From assembly GCA_037176705.1 (NCBI GenBank), contig CM073886.1:128556001-128620000 (forward strand): 64,000 nt of DNA. The letters are read 5' to 3'. This DNA is from Molossus alvarezi. Lineage: Eukaryota > Chordata > Mammalia > Chiroptera > Molossidae. The notes under the pieces are model-generated. The model ran no database searches, was not told where the DNA came from, and was given only the letters and a program-made list of their open reading frames with translations. The first letter of the stretch is position 1; every line of letters begins with the position of its first letter. The position numbers were made by a program, and so were the translations under genes. Shown piece by piece: positions 13,475-26,214 of this stretch.

Positions 13475-13698
13475 TTGTTTGTTTTTTTATTATTATTTTT
13501 TCCCTTTATTGATTTTAGAAAGTGAGAGGGAGAGAGAGAGAGAAACATCGATGAGAGAGAACATCGACTGGCTGCCTCCTGCACGCCCCCCACTGGGGGT
13601 CTGGCCCACAACCTGGGCATGTGTCCTGACCAGGAATCGAGCCGGTGACTTCTTGGTGCAGGGGTCGAAGCTCAACCACTGAGCCACACTGGCTGGGC
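13475..13698 (-). mobile_element. Ves SINE
   Basis: A full minus-strand copy: complement of A and B boxes at the right end (gagccacactggctgggc), CT-rich region and T-rich tail complement at the left. No clean TSD was found. Confidence 0.85.
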
Positions 13699-14059
13699 AA
13701 GATTGAACAGTTTTATATCTACCTCTATAATTATATTTCTCTATCCCCTTTCTTTCTAACTCTCTTCAAAAAGAATCAGCATTTCCTAAAGGGGAAAGAA
13801 AGTGTATTCCGGGGCCCAATGTCTGGGTCACATATACAGAATGAGAGGGAATCTAAAAATTTTAGTGTTACATTTTACATAAAAATATTTACAAAGCATT
13901 TTATAAGTACAGCAGGTGAGAAAAGCTTCAGGACAGCAGTTTCACCTGAAGGGATGAAAACATTCTCAAGATTCCTACAGATGTAGTCGGTGCCGCCAAG
14001 TTCTTCCAAGGATTTACAGTCCTTAGTATTAGCCATCAGTCAGTTTCGTAGATAACCAT

Positions 14060-14410
14060 CATGCAAAGGGGAATGCATTGGGTTAGTGCATCCCCCCACG
14101 ACTCCGGTTCACACCCTGCCCCTTAAGGTGACGATATCTGGAGATGGAGCTTTTGGGAGGTGATGAGGTCCTGAGGACAGAGTCCTCCTGAAGGGATTAG
14201 TGTTCTGACAGCAACAGGCTAAAGAATTTGCTTTCTCTTTCTGCCATGTGAGGATGTAGCGAGAACATGGTCACCTGCAAACAGACAGCAAATGCGCCAG
14301 CTCTTGGATCTTGAACTTCCCAGCCTCCACCACTGTGAGAAACAAATGTCTTATTTAAGCCACTCGGCCTGTGGTATGTGTTACAGCACGCAGAGCTGAT
14401 TAGAACAGGG
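14060..14410 (+). mobile_element. MaLR-like LTR relic (family uncertain)
   Basis: Segments such as 'gatggagcttttgggaggtgatgaggtcc', 'tctgccatgtgaggatg', 'cttgaacttcccagcctcca' and the end 'ttacagcacgcagagctgattagaaca' follow the arrangement of common mammalian solo LTR-type repeats of the MaLR group. No internal retroviral sequence is attached. The family name is from memory and should be treated as tentative. Confidence 0.45.
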
Positions 14411-14627
14411 AGGTAATCATTGTACTGCTCATTTTCAAATGAGAATAGGCATATCGACGAGCAAATCTGAATAAACCACATACAGGAAAACAAATCATGC
14501 CTCTTTACATATTTAACTACCATGTTGTCAACGAGACTTTACAGTGAAACCACTACTGAGTGGCATGTCATAAAACCAATATAAAGTGAATACTATGTAT
14601 TAGTGTGAAATAAGCATGTTTTAAAAT

Positions 14628-14690
14628 ATATATATTAAATATATTTATTATAAAAATTTATATTAAAAATATATATATATATAAAATTAT
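14628..14690. repeat. AT-rich low-complexity tract
   Basis: Alternating ta/at runs with short A and T interruptions over about 60 bases. It resembles a decayed TA microsatellite. Confidence 0.8.
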
Positions 14691-15569
14691 TTGAATTTTA
14701 TGGTCAAATCAATGTGTCTCCCCAGGCATGTCAAAACATGGAGAGCAAATTCAGGTCCAAAATCTGCACAAGGTGACTCAGCAGCCAAGTCAGCTGGGAC
14801 TGCAGGTCAGAAAGGAACACAGAGTGAGACCACCGCTCCCGGAATACTGGACAGAGAAGTGAGAGACGAAATCGATAGATGAGCAGTAGGTAAGTTTCAA
14901 AGTATAGTCAATACCAAAACATCAGCAGGAAGAGAAACTGGCTTTGAGGGGGGACACAGAGCCCAAACTCTTTCAGGTGCAGCTGGACCACTGACCAGCT
15001 TGCTAGACTTGGGAGTCACTGTTTTGGTACAACTGGTCAGACCTAGAGGTGCTCAGAGAGTCCCATTCATTCAATTAGTCGGCGCCTACTGTTTTATTTA
15101 GATGTCTTCGCTTTGCCCATTATTTCTGATTCATCTGTATTCTGGACCTAGACCAATCCTTGCTAGGGTCAGTGGAAGTGCCCTCCGAGTGGTCTCCCTG
15201 TCTCCGGGCTGGCTTTCTCTCGGCGAATTCTTCTTGATGGCAACATGCAGGGTTTTCGACCCCAAGCTCTCTTCCCTACAATCCAGCTCACCCCTTCGGG
15301 CTGTGTGACCACTGGAGGCTGCCCAAGCCAAGCACCAGTTAAGGGGCGGGGGGAGCCAAAGGACCATTTAATCACATATAACATTCCATTCCACGTTCCC
15401 CTTTCATATTAATACATTGCGCATCTTAGGCTATAAAGACCTATTACATCTCGATCATCCTTTGAAAAATAAAAATATAAAGAGAAACAAACAAAAAAAT
15501 TAGAAATGACTTCTTTCATTGGCTTCCCCATCTAGATACTATTTCTTTTCTTTAAATAAAACTAGGAAG
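14691..15569. other. Unique intron
   Basis: No exon or named repeat assigned. Short frames on both strands at 15102-15384 have no recognisable domain. Confidence 0.35.
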
Positions 15570-15838
15570 CCCTGGCTGGTTTGGCTCAGCAGGTAGAGCA
15601 TTGGCCTGTAGACCAGAGAGTCCTGGGTTCGGTTCCCGCTATGGGCACGTACCTCGGTTGCAGTTTGTCCCCGGCCCTGGTTGGGGTCGTGTGGGTGGCA
15701 GTCACTCGATGTGTCTCTCTCATGTCAATATTTTTCTCTCTCTCTTCCTCCCTCTCTCCCTCCTGCTCTATCTGAAGATGAATGCAAAAATGTCCTCGAG
15801 TAAGGATTAAACAAATTAATTAATTGATTAATTTTTTA
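15570..15838 (+). mobile_element. Ves SINE, 'ccctggctggtttggctcagc' type
   Basis: A plus-strand copy with A box, B box (gggttcggttccc), body, CT-rich region and the 3' motif tgtcctcgagtaaggat. It is followed by an A/T-rich tail with ttaattaa repeats. No clear TSD was found. Confidence 0.87.
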
Positions 15839-16978
15839 AAATGATGGAAAATGTTGCTTATATTGACCACGCACACTTTCTCATTTTCCACACCTGCCTT
15901 AGTCCAGTCCCATTCATTTATTCACCGCCTCTTCTTCCCAAAGTTCTCACCAAACCCTCTGTCACGTCCAATGCACGCTTTGCGTTCTACATTTTCTTTT
16001 AACTTCTCAAGGGCTTTTCACACCTTATCACTGACTTTTGGCAGCTTTCTGCTCTGTACACTCTCAAGACATTCACACTATTAGATTTCTTTCAGAATCA
16101 TTCATAGATTTGTATTGTTATTGTTGCCCTTTTGTTGAAAATTCCCTTTTCTCAGCTGACTTCTCTCATCCTGCTTCTGCAAAAGCTTTTTCTATAGGAC
16201 ACATCTTCATTACTTTTCATTTGTTCATTTGTTCATTCATTCATTCATTCACTCATTCACTTGCTTATTTATGTATTTATTTTACTATGTGCCCTAGACT
16301 CACAGCAAACTCAATGTGTCCCCAACTAAACTCATGTTTTCTTTCACCGAACATTCTGTACTTTTGGTCATTTTAGTCCGTGGCAAACACATTTATCCAG
16401 ACAACCCAGAAATTTGAAATCCAGCCTTAACTATTCTCTTTTTCTTCAACTTATCTTCTTATTTTACCTCCTACTTTTTTCGTGTGTGTTCTTTGCCCTT
16501 TTTCATGTTTCTTGACTACAAATACCCTGTACTGTCTTCATTTTCAACCTGGACTTTTGTAAGGGATGACAATCACCCAGGGACTATATTCATTGATGAA
16601 AGCCCAGAAAAAATGAGAGACAAACAAAAAAGCAAACAGGAATTTTATTTAATCCTACCACTATGTAACTGTTGTTACTATTTTGGTAGAGTTCTTCCTA
16701 GAGATTTTGCCTATTAATATGGTACTTTGTTTCTATATAATTATATACACATACTTTTTTTTTTTTCAAATTATAAGTGAAATTCACTTAGAAAGTTCAA
16801 AGGTAGCAGAAGTGAGCCAGTTGGGCTGCGTGGGCTCAGGAAAGAAGTTACAGAAGCAAAAGAAGGGCCCTTGGAGCTTAAGAGAGAGAGAGACAAAGGT
16901 GAGGTGCCTGGGGGGAAAAAGGGGGCGAAGGAAAAGTTGGGGGTGTGCTCCTGAGAGGAGGAAGAGCAGAGCATGCCT

Positions 16979-16983
<5 letters not shown>
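15839..16983. other. Unique intron with TTCA-type tract and purine patch
   Basis: A short imperfect ttca/tttg tandem lies at about 16218-16262 and a purine-rich patch at about 16800-16975. No exon or repeat family was recognised. Confidence 0.45.
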
Positions 16984-17022
<39 letters not shown>

Positions 17023-17083
17023 TATATTTTATATTATGAATTTATATTATATTATAAATTTATTTATATTTTAAATTATATTA

Positions 17084-17120
<37 letters not shown>
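16984..17120. repeat. (TA)n microsatellite in two blocks
   Basis: Nearly pure TA repeats at 16984-17020 and 17091-17120 are separated by about 70 bases of imperfect tatat/ttata sequence. This suggests one older, interrupted array. Confidence 0.95.
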
Positions 17121-17123
<3 letters not shown>

Positions 17124-18910
17124 CAATGGAGAAGTCAATATTTACACTTCTGTAAATAGTATTTCATTCAATTATACATAATGGGCTTTGCCCCTAGATA
17201 AATGTTTGGTTTATCGTTATTTGTTATAGGTCTTCTTCTACACTTATGAATGGCACTTAAAATGTCATATATAAAAATATTATAGGTCAGGTTCTAATTG
17301 CTAATATATTTAAAATATCTACCTCTTAATTCATTGCATAAATGGGCTAAAGTTTATTCATCCAATCTGCTATGACTGAACATTTAGTGAACCATTTTAA
17401 ACACTGCTTAAAATGTCGTAGATAAATCCCATCTACAGGAAGAAGGAAAAGAACGATGCCCTCGGCACTGCACACATGCCTGAATTACCTAACGACCTCC
17501 TCTACTTCCAGTTTCCTTTCTATCATCCTGCAATTAAATCATCAACAGATGCAGATGAGGTTGGCTTAATCATAATACAATCACTTGGTGAGATCATTTG
17601 AATCTGGAAACAGGGATCATTTCAATGCTAATTGATTTGTTAGATGCTTCAAAGAAGAGAGACGAGATCACTTATTCATCCACGTGTGTCTACAAGGCAG
17701 ACACGTTGCTGGGTGCTGATGAATCGCAGATGATCAAGTTCAGCACAATCCCTGGAACACTTATTTCCATGTTACAATAAGCAGCTCTTCTGCTCTATTA
17801 ATTTGATTTAAACAAGGGAATATTAAAATTCAAACAACCTTTAGAAAAATTATACATGATAGTCTCATCTGTTGGGGAAGAAAAAGACACCTAGATAGGA
17901 AGAACACAGGATGAGGGGCAGATGAGAAGCGGGCACACTACTATGGCGATACGCTGCAGTCTCCAGAGGGCTGTGAACCTGGTATGTCTACAGGGCACAG
18001 AATAAGGAGCAGAAACACACACAGGAAGAATGTTAGCAAAAGTAACAATCAACTTGAGTCCTTGCTCTGTGATACTAACTCGTACATCCAACAGCTGTGT
18101 AGTATTTTAATATTGAAATCCAGTATTGCAACATTTGTGTCGCTATTTAAGAGGTTTAGTATTTAAATGAAGACTGAAAACCATTCACTTATAGTTACAC
18201 AAGATAATTTTAGAACAATGATTTGTAGTGTGGTATTAAATCTTTCTTGTAAGTGTAGATAAAATCTCTATCCCTCAAAAACATGTGTCTTTCGCAAAAA
18301 TCTAAGAATGTACCTTCCCCAACAAATGGCAAATATGAGAGGATGATCTACCGGTCAACTGGCGGGGAGCTCCAAGGCTGCTCGAAGTCACATCAGGCTA
18401 CGACTGATACTCTTAGGAGCACTGGCTGCCCCTGGGGAGAGGGCAATAGCTCAGCTGTAGTGAAAATACCGGTAGTGGGACATCCATGCCATCGATCATA
18501 GTCACACAGGGCAAGCTCAGAACCTGGCAGCCCATTCACGTTTCCTAGGGTGTGTGGCTTGAACGAGACAGGACGTGCTCTGATAGTTGTACATTCACAC
18601 AGGTACCATTCAGCGTACCTGAAAGGTAGCACTCACTGTTCAGAATCAGCCCCAGGCAGGTTGCAGAATGAGTAAGCAACTCCTAAAATCACACAATTTC
18701 TTAACTGCAACAGTCATCCACAAAGGTGGCATCGGCTTGTTCCTTTGTTTTGAGGTAGAATGAATAGGAGCCGAAGTGAATCAAGGCCTTGACCATCACA
18801 CATATAAAACACAAGGGCGCGTGTCCTTCACTCCCTCGAGTGCTTTTCCCATCCACCTGCATCAATTTCTCTTACTCTGCAACTGGCTTTCACCTTCAGA
18901 ATACTCTGGA
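17121..18910. other. Unique intron
   Basis: No coding exon recognised. A stretch at about 17670-17745 (ttattcatccacgtgtgtc..ttgctgggtgctgatg) faintly resembles an antisense L2 end but is too weak to call. Confidence 0.35.
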
Positions 18911-18937
18911 GTGTGTGTGTGTGTGTGTGTGTGTGTG

Positions 18938-18978
<41 letters not shown>
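18911..18978. repeat. (TG)n microsatellite
   Basis: About 68 bases of tg repeats with two ga interruptions near the middle. Confidence 0.97.
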
Positions 18979-18980
<2 letters not shown>

Positions 18981-19621
18981 CTGTTTTCTTCTCTATTTCT
19001 AATAGATCTCTTTGTCTTTGGTATCTCTAATCATCTTGAGTAACAAAGAAATATTTTGGTTTATATTTACATTTTGCTGAAACAAGTTGAAGTTATTCTA
19101 AAATCTCTCAGTTAAATCTCTCATGGTGCTTTTACCCAGAGTCAAAGCAATAGATTTTATATGAGGGAAAAGGTACATTAACATATTTTGACTTCTGTAC
19201 AAGTTTGAATTGAAACCTAATTTTAAAAATATTAATTCAGTCTTTGAAGTACCGGAATTAAAATGCACAGGCACTAATGATTGCCAAATTATTCATCAAC
19301 ATTTATTTAAATATTTTTTTAAAACCCTTTCCTTGAAGTTAATAGAAAAGACTTAGCTACTTTGCAAGTCAAGTGGAGAATGTATTTTCTATACAAAACT
19401 CATGTCCTACTTGTCATAATAAAAGACAAAAAAAAAGACTGACGAAAGCAAACACAAACATGTTTCTCACTGGGATTGCAACGATATAAAATACACACAC
19501 TAGAACTCACTTCAAGGCATGACCGCACTTCATTCTAAACTATTAACACTCCTCCAGATAAGGATGATGCAACCCTGCACTTAAAAACAATCTCCTGCTC
19601 TTTATTAATAGTGTTTTCTTA
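18979..19621. other. Unique AT-rich intron
   Basis: Nothing recognisable. Confidence 0.4.
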
Positions 19622-19635
19622 ATTTTTAGTATTTA

Positions 19636-19902
19636 TTTATTTATTTATTTATTTTTTATCCTCGCCTGAGGACATTTTTCCATTTTAGTTCAGATAGAGC
19701 GGCGGGGGGGGGGGGGGGGGGGGGGGGGGAGCGAAACATCAGCATGAAAGGAACACACCGAGTGGCTGGCTCCCGCACGACCCTGACCAGGGCTGGGCTG
19801 GGAACGAACCGCAACTGGGTATGTGCCCTTAACTGGAATTGAACCCGCAACTCATCGGTCCACAGGCCGATGCTCTAACCGCTGAGCCAAACTGGCCAGG
19901 GT
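19636..19902 (-). mobile_element. Ves SINE with a 26-base poly-G replacing its CT-rich part
   Basis: A minus-strand copy of the tggctcagcggttagagc type, with the cctcgcctgagga motif near its 3' end. The CT-rich segment is replaced by an uninterrupted run of 26 G at 19704-19729. An approximate TSD (atttttagtattta / attttttgctattta) lies at 19622-19635 and about 19904-19918. Confidence 0.85.
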
Positions 19903-19918
19903 GATTTTTTGCTATTTA

Positions 19919-20504
19919 AATTTACCATGAAAACTTGTCCTTAAATCTATCATAGGTCCTGAAACTGGAATATCATAATGGAAGTTCAGGGTATAATAAT
20001 GGAAATGGCTTACAGGCAGCCCATGTATTCCATTATGGATATCATGTATGCAGGTATTGATATTACATATAATATGTGTATGTGTAATATATCTTTCCCT
20101 AATGATGGAAGACAACAGCTATAAATTAGAATGTACAGAAAGAAACCTTAATTACATTTTTCAGAAAAACCTTTTTGTCTTTATTCAGAGAAACCCTTTA
20201 TACTTACATAAAACATATAAACGGGAAAACCAAAGTAGCTTTTTACTCCATTTAATAACAGAGTTTTATTCTTTCTCATGGAAAAGCTGTAATATTCACA
20301 AACAGAAATGGAGTTTCCAAATGACATATCCAGGCATCGAGAACAAGCAAAACAGAAACAGTACACACTGCTCACAATGACTCATAGTTGCACCACTTAT
20401 TTTTTAAACTACTTTAAAGTATCTTTTCATTTTAGCTTTTTTTTTTTTAGAATGCTTTAAAGTGGCCAATGTTGCTTATGGAATTCTTGACTATTCTTTG
20501 CCTT
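19919..20504. other. Unique AT-rich intron
   Basis: No repeat or exon recognised. Short tatata/tgtgta stretches lie near 20060-20095. Confidence 0.4.
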
Positions 20505-20750
20505 CTCTAACTGAATCTAACTCTTACAAACTGAGGTCTCAGGGTGGCCTTTCTTTCTGCTGGGAAGTCTTCCCTCTGCCCCTGGTCGACATGGGAGCTC
20601 CTGCCCACGGTCCCGCCGAGGCATACTTGTCTGTCTGTCCTCTGTGGGCCGTGCGCCATGTACATTACAATGATGCTTTGCTTTTCATTACAGTCCTAGC
20701 ACTTCAAATTATTTTTAGCTTTTCATAAAACTCGGTAAATATTTGTCAAA
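20505..20750 (+). mobile_element. L2 LINE 3'-end relic
   Basis: Weak collinear resemblance to L2: 'ctgggaagtcttccctctgcc', 'cattacagtcctagcacttcaaat', and an ending like 'aactcggtaaatatttgtcaaatt'. It is diverged and the ends are approximate. Confidence 0.4.
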
Positions 20751-20869
20751 TTAAAATTGAGAACTTAAACAAATTTGCCAGATAATAGACCTAGCTGATT
20801 TTACCCCATCCTATTTCCAGGACACTTTTCTAACCTCCTGAAGGTAAACTTGAATGAGCCACAGCAAAC

Positions 20870-22140
20870 ACACAGGACACGACACCCCGTCTAGTGACGT
20901 GTGGCTCGCTGCATGTTCTCACTGTCGGTCAGATGGAGGGTCGGAGGCCCCGGATGCAGACTGATGGGACAGAGGGGGCCTGACCTGGGAGGGGTCAGTG
21001 AGAAGGTGCTGGAGCCTGGAGAGTAAGAGGATTGATTTCTGCAGTGACGGGATATCGTGGGGGTCTGGTGCCCGGAGGACGGAGCGATGGGAAGGAATGG
21101 GACTCGGAGGTCGTGGCCGTCGTTAAAAGGAAATGATCTGGGAAGTTAAGGGACAATCTGCACTGAAGAGAGAGACCAGGGCTGCCTAGAGGCAGGTGTG
21201 TGCCCGCGGGGTGTCCTGTGCCCTGGTACCCAGTGCACCTGCCTTCCGCAGGCCCCTCCTGTCCCATCCTGCCTCTTAACTGAGAGGCGGGGGCAGTCTG
21301 GTTGAGGGAGCGAGAGGAGGGTTATGATGCTTCTGGTGAGTCCCCCCCCTTCCATAGAAGAATCACTATGACAGAGACACAGGTACGAACCTACCTTTGT
21401 CTGCTGCTAACTGGAATTCTGGGGAGCTAGTTTACTCTCAGAGCCTCTGTGTCCTTATTTATAAAATGAGGACACTAAGGTTACCCAGTGTGAAGGGGCA
21501 TTGAGACCCTCCAGAAAAAAATGAAGGCAGGCGTTTGACGGACACTCAGTCAATGACCTTGGTGGGCCTGCTGTCCGTTTCCCTCCTGCTGTCCCGTCCC
21601 GGTCTCTCCTGTCCTGCTGGCGAGGTTTGCCCAATGACACTCGGATTCCACGGGCGTCAGGAACCTGGGGAGCTGAGCGGAAGGACACAGGCGAGCTGGA
21701 GCCTCCAGAGACCAGCTGCTCTTCGGGGAGCTCCCACGGCAGGAATGAGGAGGCCAGCAGGTTGGAAAACAGCAGCGTCACCAAGAGGCAGGACGAGGGG
21801 CACCCAGCTCCTCGCCCACAGTCTGTCCGCCCAGTTCTTCGCGGACCGAAGGCACGTCCGCAGTTTTTTGTAACAGGCTTTGCTTTTGCAGCGGCCACCT
21901 CTCCATACGGTCCCCTCCCCTCCGAGAAATGCCCCTCCTCAAGCTCCAGCGAAGTTCTGAACGTGCCAAGAAATACCCAAAGGTGACACAGGGCGGGGTG
22001 ACTTCCCACAGCAGCTGGGGGGGGGGCACCAGTGAGCCCAAGGCAGCGGGGACCCCCGGGGGCACTGTGGACGGGACCCGACAGCCTCATACTAACCTGC
22101 ACTGTCATCTCACACAAACGAAGTACGGTACAGACTCCCT
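20870..22140. other. GC-rich intron patch with long overlapping frames
   Basis: Markedly GC-richer than its surroundings, with scattered CpGs. A 220-codon frame on the minus strand (22117-21455) overlaps long frames on the plus strand, as GC-rich DNA often gives. Its residues are rich in G, P, S and R with no recognisable domain, and its end runs through a MIR relic. I treat it as non-coding. Confidence 0.5.
21400..21565 (-). mobile_element. MIR SINE relic
   Basis: The segment 'ctctcagagcctctgtgtcc', 'ttataaaatgaggac', 'actaaggttacccagtgtgaag' and 'cggacactcagtcaatg' matches the antisense of the MIR core and 3' part, diverged. Confidence 0.6.
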
Positions 22141-22156
22141 TTCTGCCTCAAGAATC

Positions 22157-22397
22157 TTTTTTTCATCCTCATCGGAGGACATTTTTCTATTTTTTGTTCA
22201 GACAGAGCGGGAGGGAGGGAGAGAGAGAGAGAGAGAAACATCGACGTGAAGGGACACATCGAGTGGCTGCCACCCACACAACCCAACCAGGGCCGGGGAC
22301 AAACTGCAACCGAGGTACGTGCCCTTAGCGGGAACCGAACCTGGGTCTCTCCGGACCGCAGGCCAATGCTCTAACCGCTGAGCCAAACCGGCCAGGG
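22157..22397 (-). mobile_element. Ves SINE, low divergence
   Basis: A minus-strand copy with intact complements of the A box (gctctaaccgctgagcca) and B box (gggaaccgaacc), a CT-rich segment and the cctcatcggagga motif. A short flank repeat, caagaa, occurs at both ends; the TSD is weak. Confidence 0.87.
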
Positions 22398-22405
22398 CAA
22401 GAACC

Positions 22406-23689
22406 ATTATTCTGAGTGTCGAGCATGTTTCTAGTTGCAGTTGCATGTTCTGCTCTCACTGGTAGGAGTGGCAACACGACCCAACAGAAGTAGCTCCCTG
22501 GGGTTTCCAGGAAAGCCCTTGGAGAAGGCAGGGGGCGACTCAAAGAGGAGGGGTCACCTTTTGCCCTTTTCCTTCTTCCTTCTAAAATGAGGACATGCTG
22601 ACGAAGGCTCCAGAAGTCATACGGTGACGATAAGTGACCTGAATAATGGAAGCCAAGGGCTCAGGTTGGTGGGGCAGAGAGAAGGGGCTGGCCTGGGCCC
22701 CCCCTGACGGGAGCTGCGTGGGGCCTCTGGACTCCACTCCCCAATCTGGGTCACCCTGAACACCATGAACAACAGATCAGTCGATCCTGACTGATCCAGA
22801 ACTTAGACGTTTACTATGTCGGTCTTCATATAAAGAGATCGGAACGTGTTCGCCGTCAAGGTGAATGTCAGCCTTTGGTCTGGAAGTGGGTGTCGATTCA
22901 GGGGCTGAGCTCACGTGAGAGCGTGGGAGCTGCTGGCCCAGAAGCCCACGGGAAGGGTTGCTCCGAGGTCTGGACGCCTTGCGGACGCAGGGCACAGGTG
23001 GTAGTCTGGCCGCTAGAAGCCCAGCCGCTTGAATCCTGGCCAAAACTCAATTTGGGTGAACTCATTACCTATGCATGTGCCCGACTGTCCTGATAGATTT
23101 CACTCAGCTGTGGTAGACTGCTTAGCTTCCTCGTGTTATCACTTATTACATTTGCTAATGGAAAAGAGAAAAAAAACAACAACAACTGTTCTAGGAAAGT
23201 ATCCAAAAGCCAACTTATTGGTTTGTACTTCAATTCAGGCTGCAGAATTAGTTTACTTCAAGTAAGTGATGACTTTCGGCCATGTGACTGTCTCCCAAAC
23301 ACACATTATTCAGTTCTTTTCCCTTAGGCTTATTTTATTCAGTGTCAAACACTGAATGGAAACCATGTTCTTTTCCTTCCCTCATCTCTTTCCCAGTTTT
23401 CTGATTTGTCTTCTCTTTTTTTGGATGCATAATTTAAAATCTTGGGACATTATCAAGAAAAATAGTGAAAGTATAGAAAACAATAACAAAGTGATATTTT
23501 GTCTTATTAAAATTATGACTAAGAAATAAAATTATTTAAATCTTATTTGAATCATTACAAATAATTTCTGCTTTATAAATTCCCAACAATTTGTGTAATA
23601 GATAAGTACTTATGTGTTCAGAATTAGGTTTGGAAATTATCCCCCTACATGGATTTTGTAATAAGAGGAATTGTAGCTATTATGTATCT
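22406..23689. other. Unique intron
   Basis: The left part (to about 23000) is GC-richer, then AT-rich. A short aac run lies at 23171-23185. No exon or named repeat assigned. Confidence 0.4.
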
Positions 23690-23890
23690 ATTAATTGCTA
23701 AGTGCTTATACTTTTAACCTTCAAGAACGCCTCAAGATTGGTCTTGGATGGCTATCCAATGATCTCCATTTCACAGACGAGCAAACAATGGCTATAAAAT
23801 TGTTATCAAGCTTGACAAAGTGGGGCAGTATTTTAAATCTATGCTGTCCGTTGCTGGAACCTTGCTTCTTAACCAACAAAATAGAGATAA
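23690..23890 (+). mobile_element. MIR SINE relic
   Basis: Collinear with MIR: 'gatctccatttcacagacgag', 'caaacaatggctataaaattg', 'gacaaagtggggcagtattt' and 'tgctggaaccttgcttctta'. It contains the conserved core. Confidence 0.65.
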
Positions 23891-24679
23891 AGCACTATTA
23901 TTCTGCTAAGCATCATATAAAAGATCAATATTACATGCGATGTTAGACAAAGATTATGCACCATAGTTCCCGGCGCACCAGCTACACCTCTGTCTGCTCT
24001 GTGAGAATCACTCATTCTCTAACAGCGAGGACACAGAAAGAAATTTTAAGGTACATTTTAAGCCAATCAATAGAATGAATAACAAAACTGCCTAAAAATC
24101 AAGTGAAGCACTAACAAATAAATGATGAAGTTTCAATTATCTCAACTTCTTAACAAAATCTTAGTGAAATATTTTAGAATTATTGTAAAGGTATATTATT
24201 ATGAAATGATATTTTACTATTGATGAGTTTTTTCAAATGAAGAGATAATTCATGTACCTCCTCAAATATGAAACTGATAATAGTAACCAAATTATCTCCT
24301 TTAGTTGGCAAAGCAGATAGTCATGATATGCTAGTTGTTTAAAATCTAGTCTCTGTTGTCTGATTTTTGTAAGTATTTCTTGCATTTCCGTTAGTGGTCT
24401 GTAATTCATCAAGTGCCTTGTATCCCCTTTACCCGTAATTGTTTCTTGCTCTCTTACGTTGTACAATTCCAATACATAGCAAAACCTGAAACATTCTTAA
24501 TAGCCAAATGAGCTGAAACAGGAATGTCACCACCTTAACAATTCTCGGTCACTGGCAACAATGTAGTCAACAATAATTTGGATACTGAAAATTGCTTCTG
24601 ATTAATATACTTCAACTGGAAATCTAGTACTTAAAATCAGCACATATTCAAGAATTTAAAAATGGTGAACACATGTTTT
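23891..24679. other. Unique AT-rich intron
   Basis: Nothing recognisable. Confidence 0.4.
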
Positions 24680-24990
24680 TTGAAGGCTTCCGTGACCACC
24701 TGGGTGAATCACTAAAAACGACCTTCTCCCCACATTTCCCAGAAACCACTTACTGCTCCCACACACCTGACCCTCTTACCCTGCATTTAATTTGTTTTAC
24801 AAAACATGTTTGATTTCATAACATTATGTAATTTATATTTTATTATGTTTATTTCTGTATGTCTTTCTCTTAACATAAAAACTTCACAAGAATGGAAAAT
24901 TTTTTCCTATTTTTTTCAAGGAAAGATCCCAAGCCCTTACACACCAAAAGGCACTTAAATATTTGTTAAAAGACTGATAATACTTTGCAT
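24680..24990 (+). mobile_element. L2 LINE 3'-end relic
   Basis: Collinear weak matches: 'aaggcttccgtgaccacctg', 'ctcttaccctgcatttaatt', 'aaaaacttcacaagaatgg', and an ending 'ggcacttaaatatttgttaa' like the L2 terminus. Confidence 0.45.
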
Positions 24991-25954
24991 TGAGGAACAT
25001 TTTAAAAATTTTTAATTTTTCCATGTTACAGAAATTCGTATCAATCAAAGGACAGGGACTGTTTATATTCTATTGTAATAAAAAAAAAAAAATGATAGCA
25101 CAAGCCAGTTGTTTTTTCATTGAATTCTGAGTGATAGTCCTTTAACATATGTATGGCATTTCCATGTTATTATAAAATATATTAAAATGCTGTCAGGGGC
25201 AACCAGAGTTCATAAAAACCAATCTTTAAAGCCCGTTCTAATCATCTTCACGCCGGGAAAAAATGGTAGCAATTCAGCAACTCCGATGGTCGCAGTGCTA
25301 TAGTGCTTTAAAGGGTTGTGTGGTCAGAGAATCTGGGGGCCTCACCCAGGACCCTGTAAACAATATCCTAGCTACTTCTATTCCTCCATCCAGTCCTACG
25401 TTTGGTGCTTAAGTATTTTTAAGTCTACAATATGATACTGAGTGTTGTGACCACAGTACAGTCAAGAAATCAAGGACCCACGAGCCTTCAACTGTCACCC
25501 GCAGGTCCCAAGGTTTGTGTGATGAGAGGGTCTAGCCCTGAAGCCTTGGTTGTACAATCCGCCAGGCAAAAGAGTTACTCCCACAAAACCCAATTATATC
25601 ACACCTCTGCCCCAAACATGTCATGATATATTGGGAAATCCTGACATGTACCTCATTGATTCTGAAACACGTGAGGCCTCAAGAAATTCTTGAGTCGGGA
25701 ACAGTTCGTCTTGGGTCCAGAAGAATGGGGGACACTGGGCACAGGCCTCACAGAAGGCGGGATCTGCTGCTGGAGTGTCAGTTTGGGATGGGACGTCCCA
25801 GGCGGGGAAGAGGGCAGAGGTACAGCCTCCAGCTGGGGGATGTGAAGTTTCACTGGGTTTGAGAGGAGAACGTGTAATCATTTCGTGTGATGGGAGGCCA
25901 GGTATGTAGACGAAAACATAAGCATTACGGATGAAGAGAGACGTTGAAGCGGAG
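24991..25954. other. Unique intron
   Basis: A 13-base A run lies near 25080. Frames at 25621-25962 on both strands have no recognisable domain. Confidence 0.35.
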
Positions 25955-26045
25955 AGTCCCAACCCTGATAGAAAGGCATTTCAATTTCATTCTGCAAGCA
26001 ACAGTGGGAATTGCTAAAGGAATTCAACAAGAAGATGACAGCACA
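25955..26045 (-). mobile_element. L2 LINE relic (antisense)
   Basis: Read on the plus strand, 'tttcaatttcattctgcaag..ggaattgctaaaggaattcaac..gatgacagcac' resembles the antisense of the L2 segment before its 3' end. Weak and short. Confidence 0.35.
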
Positions 26046-26214
26046 GTTGGGTCAATGACATGGTCGAACTGGACCCTATGAAACTGGACCCCAGCTTCTG
26101 TTTGGTCAGGTCCACAACCCTAAGAACACCAGCTTAAGTGTGTCTAGTGAAGACACTAAACACTTCAGCCAGATGAGCCTATGATGATCAGCCTACATTG
26201 TATCGGGCACTGTC

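Noticed and set aside
14060..14410. Endogenous retrovirus
   Set aside because: Only an LTR-like segment is seen; no gag, pol or env sequence nearby, and the family call is tentative.
21455..22117. 220-codon minus-strand open frame as a novel gene
   Set aside because: GC-rich DNA with equally long frames on the other strand, no recognisable domain, no splice or Kozak support, and its end runs through a MIR relic.
20870..22140. CpG island promoter of an intronic gene
   Set aside because: GC-rich, but CpGs are scattered, and I saw no exon or start signal. A CpG observed/expected calculation would be needed.
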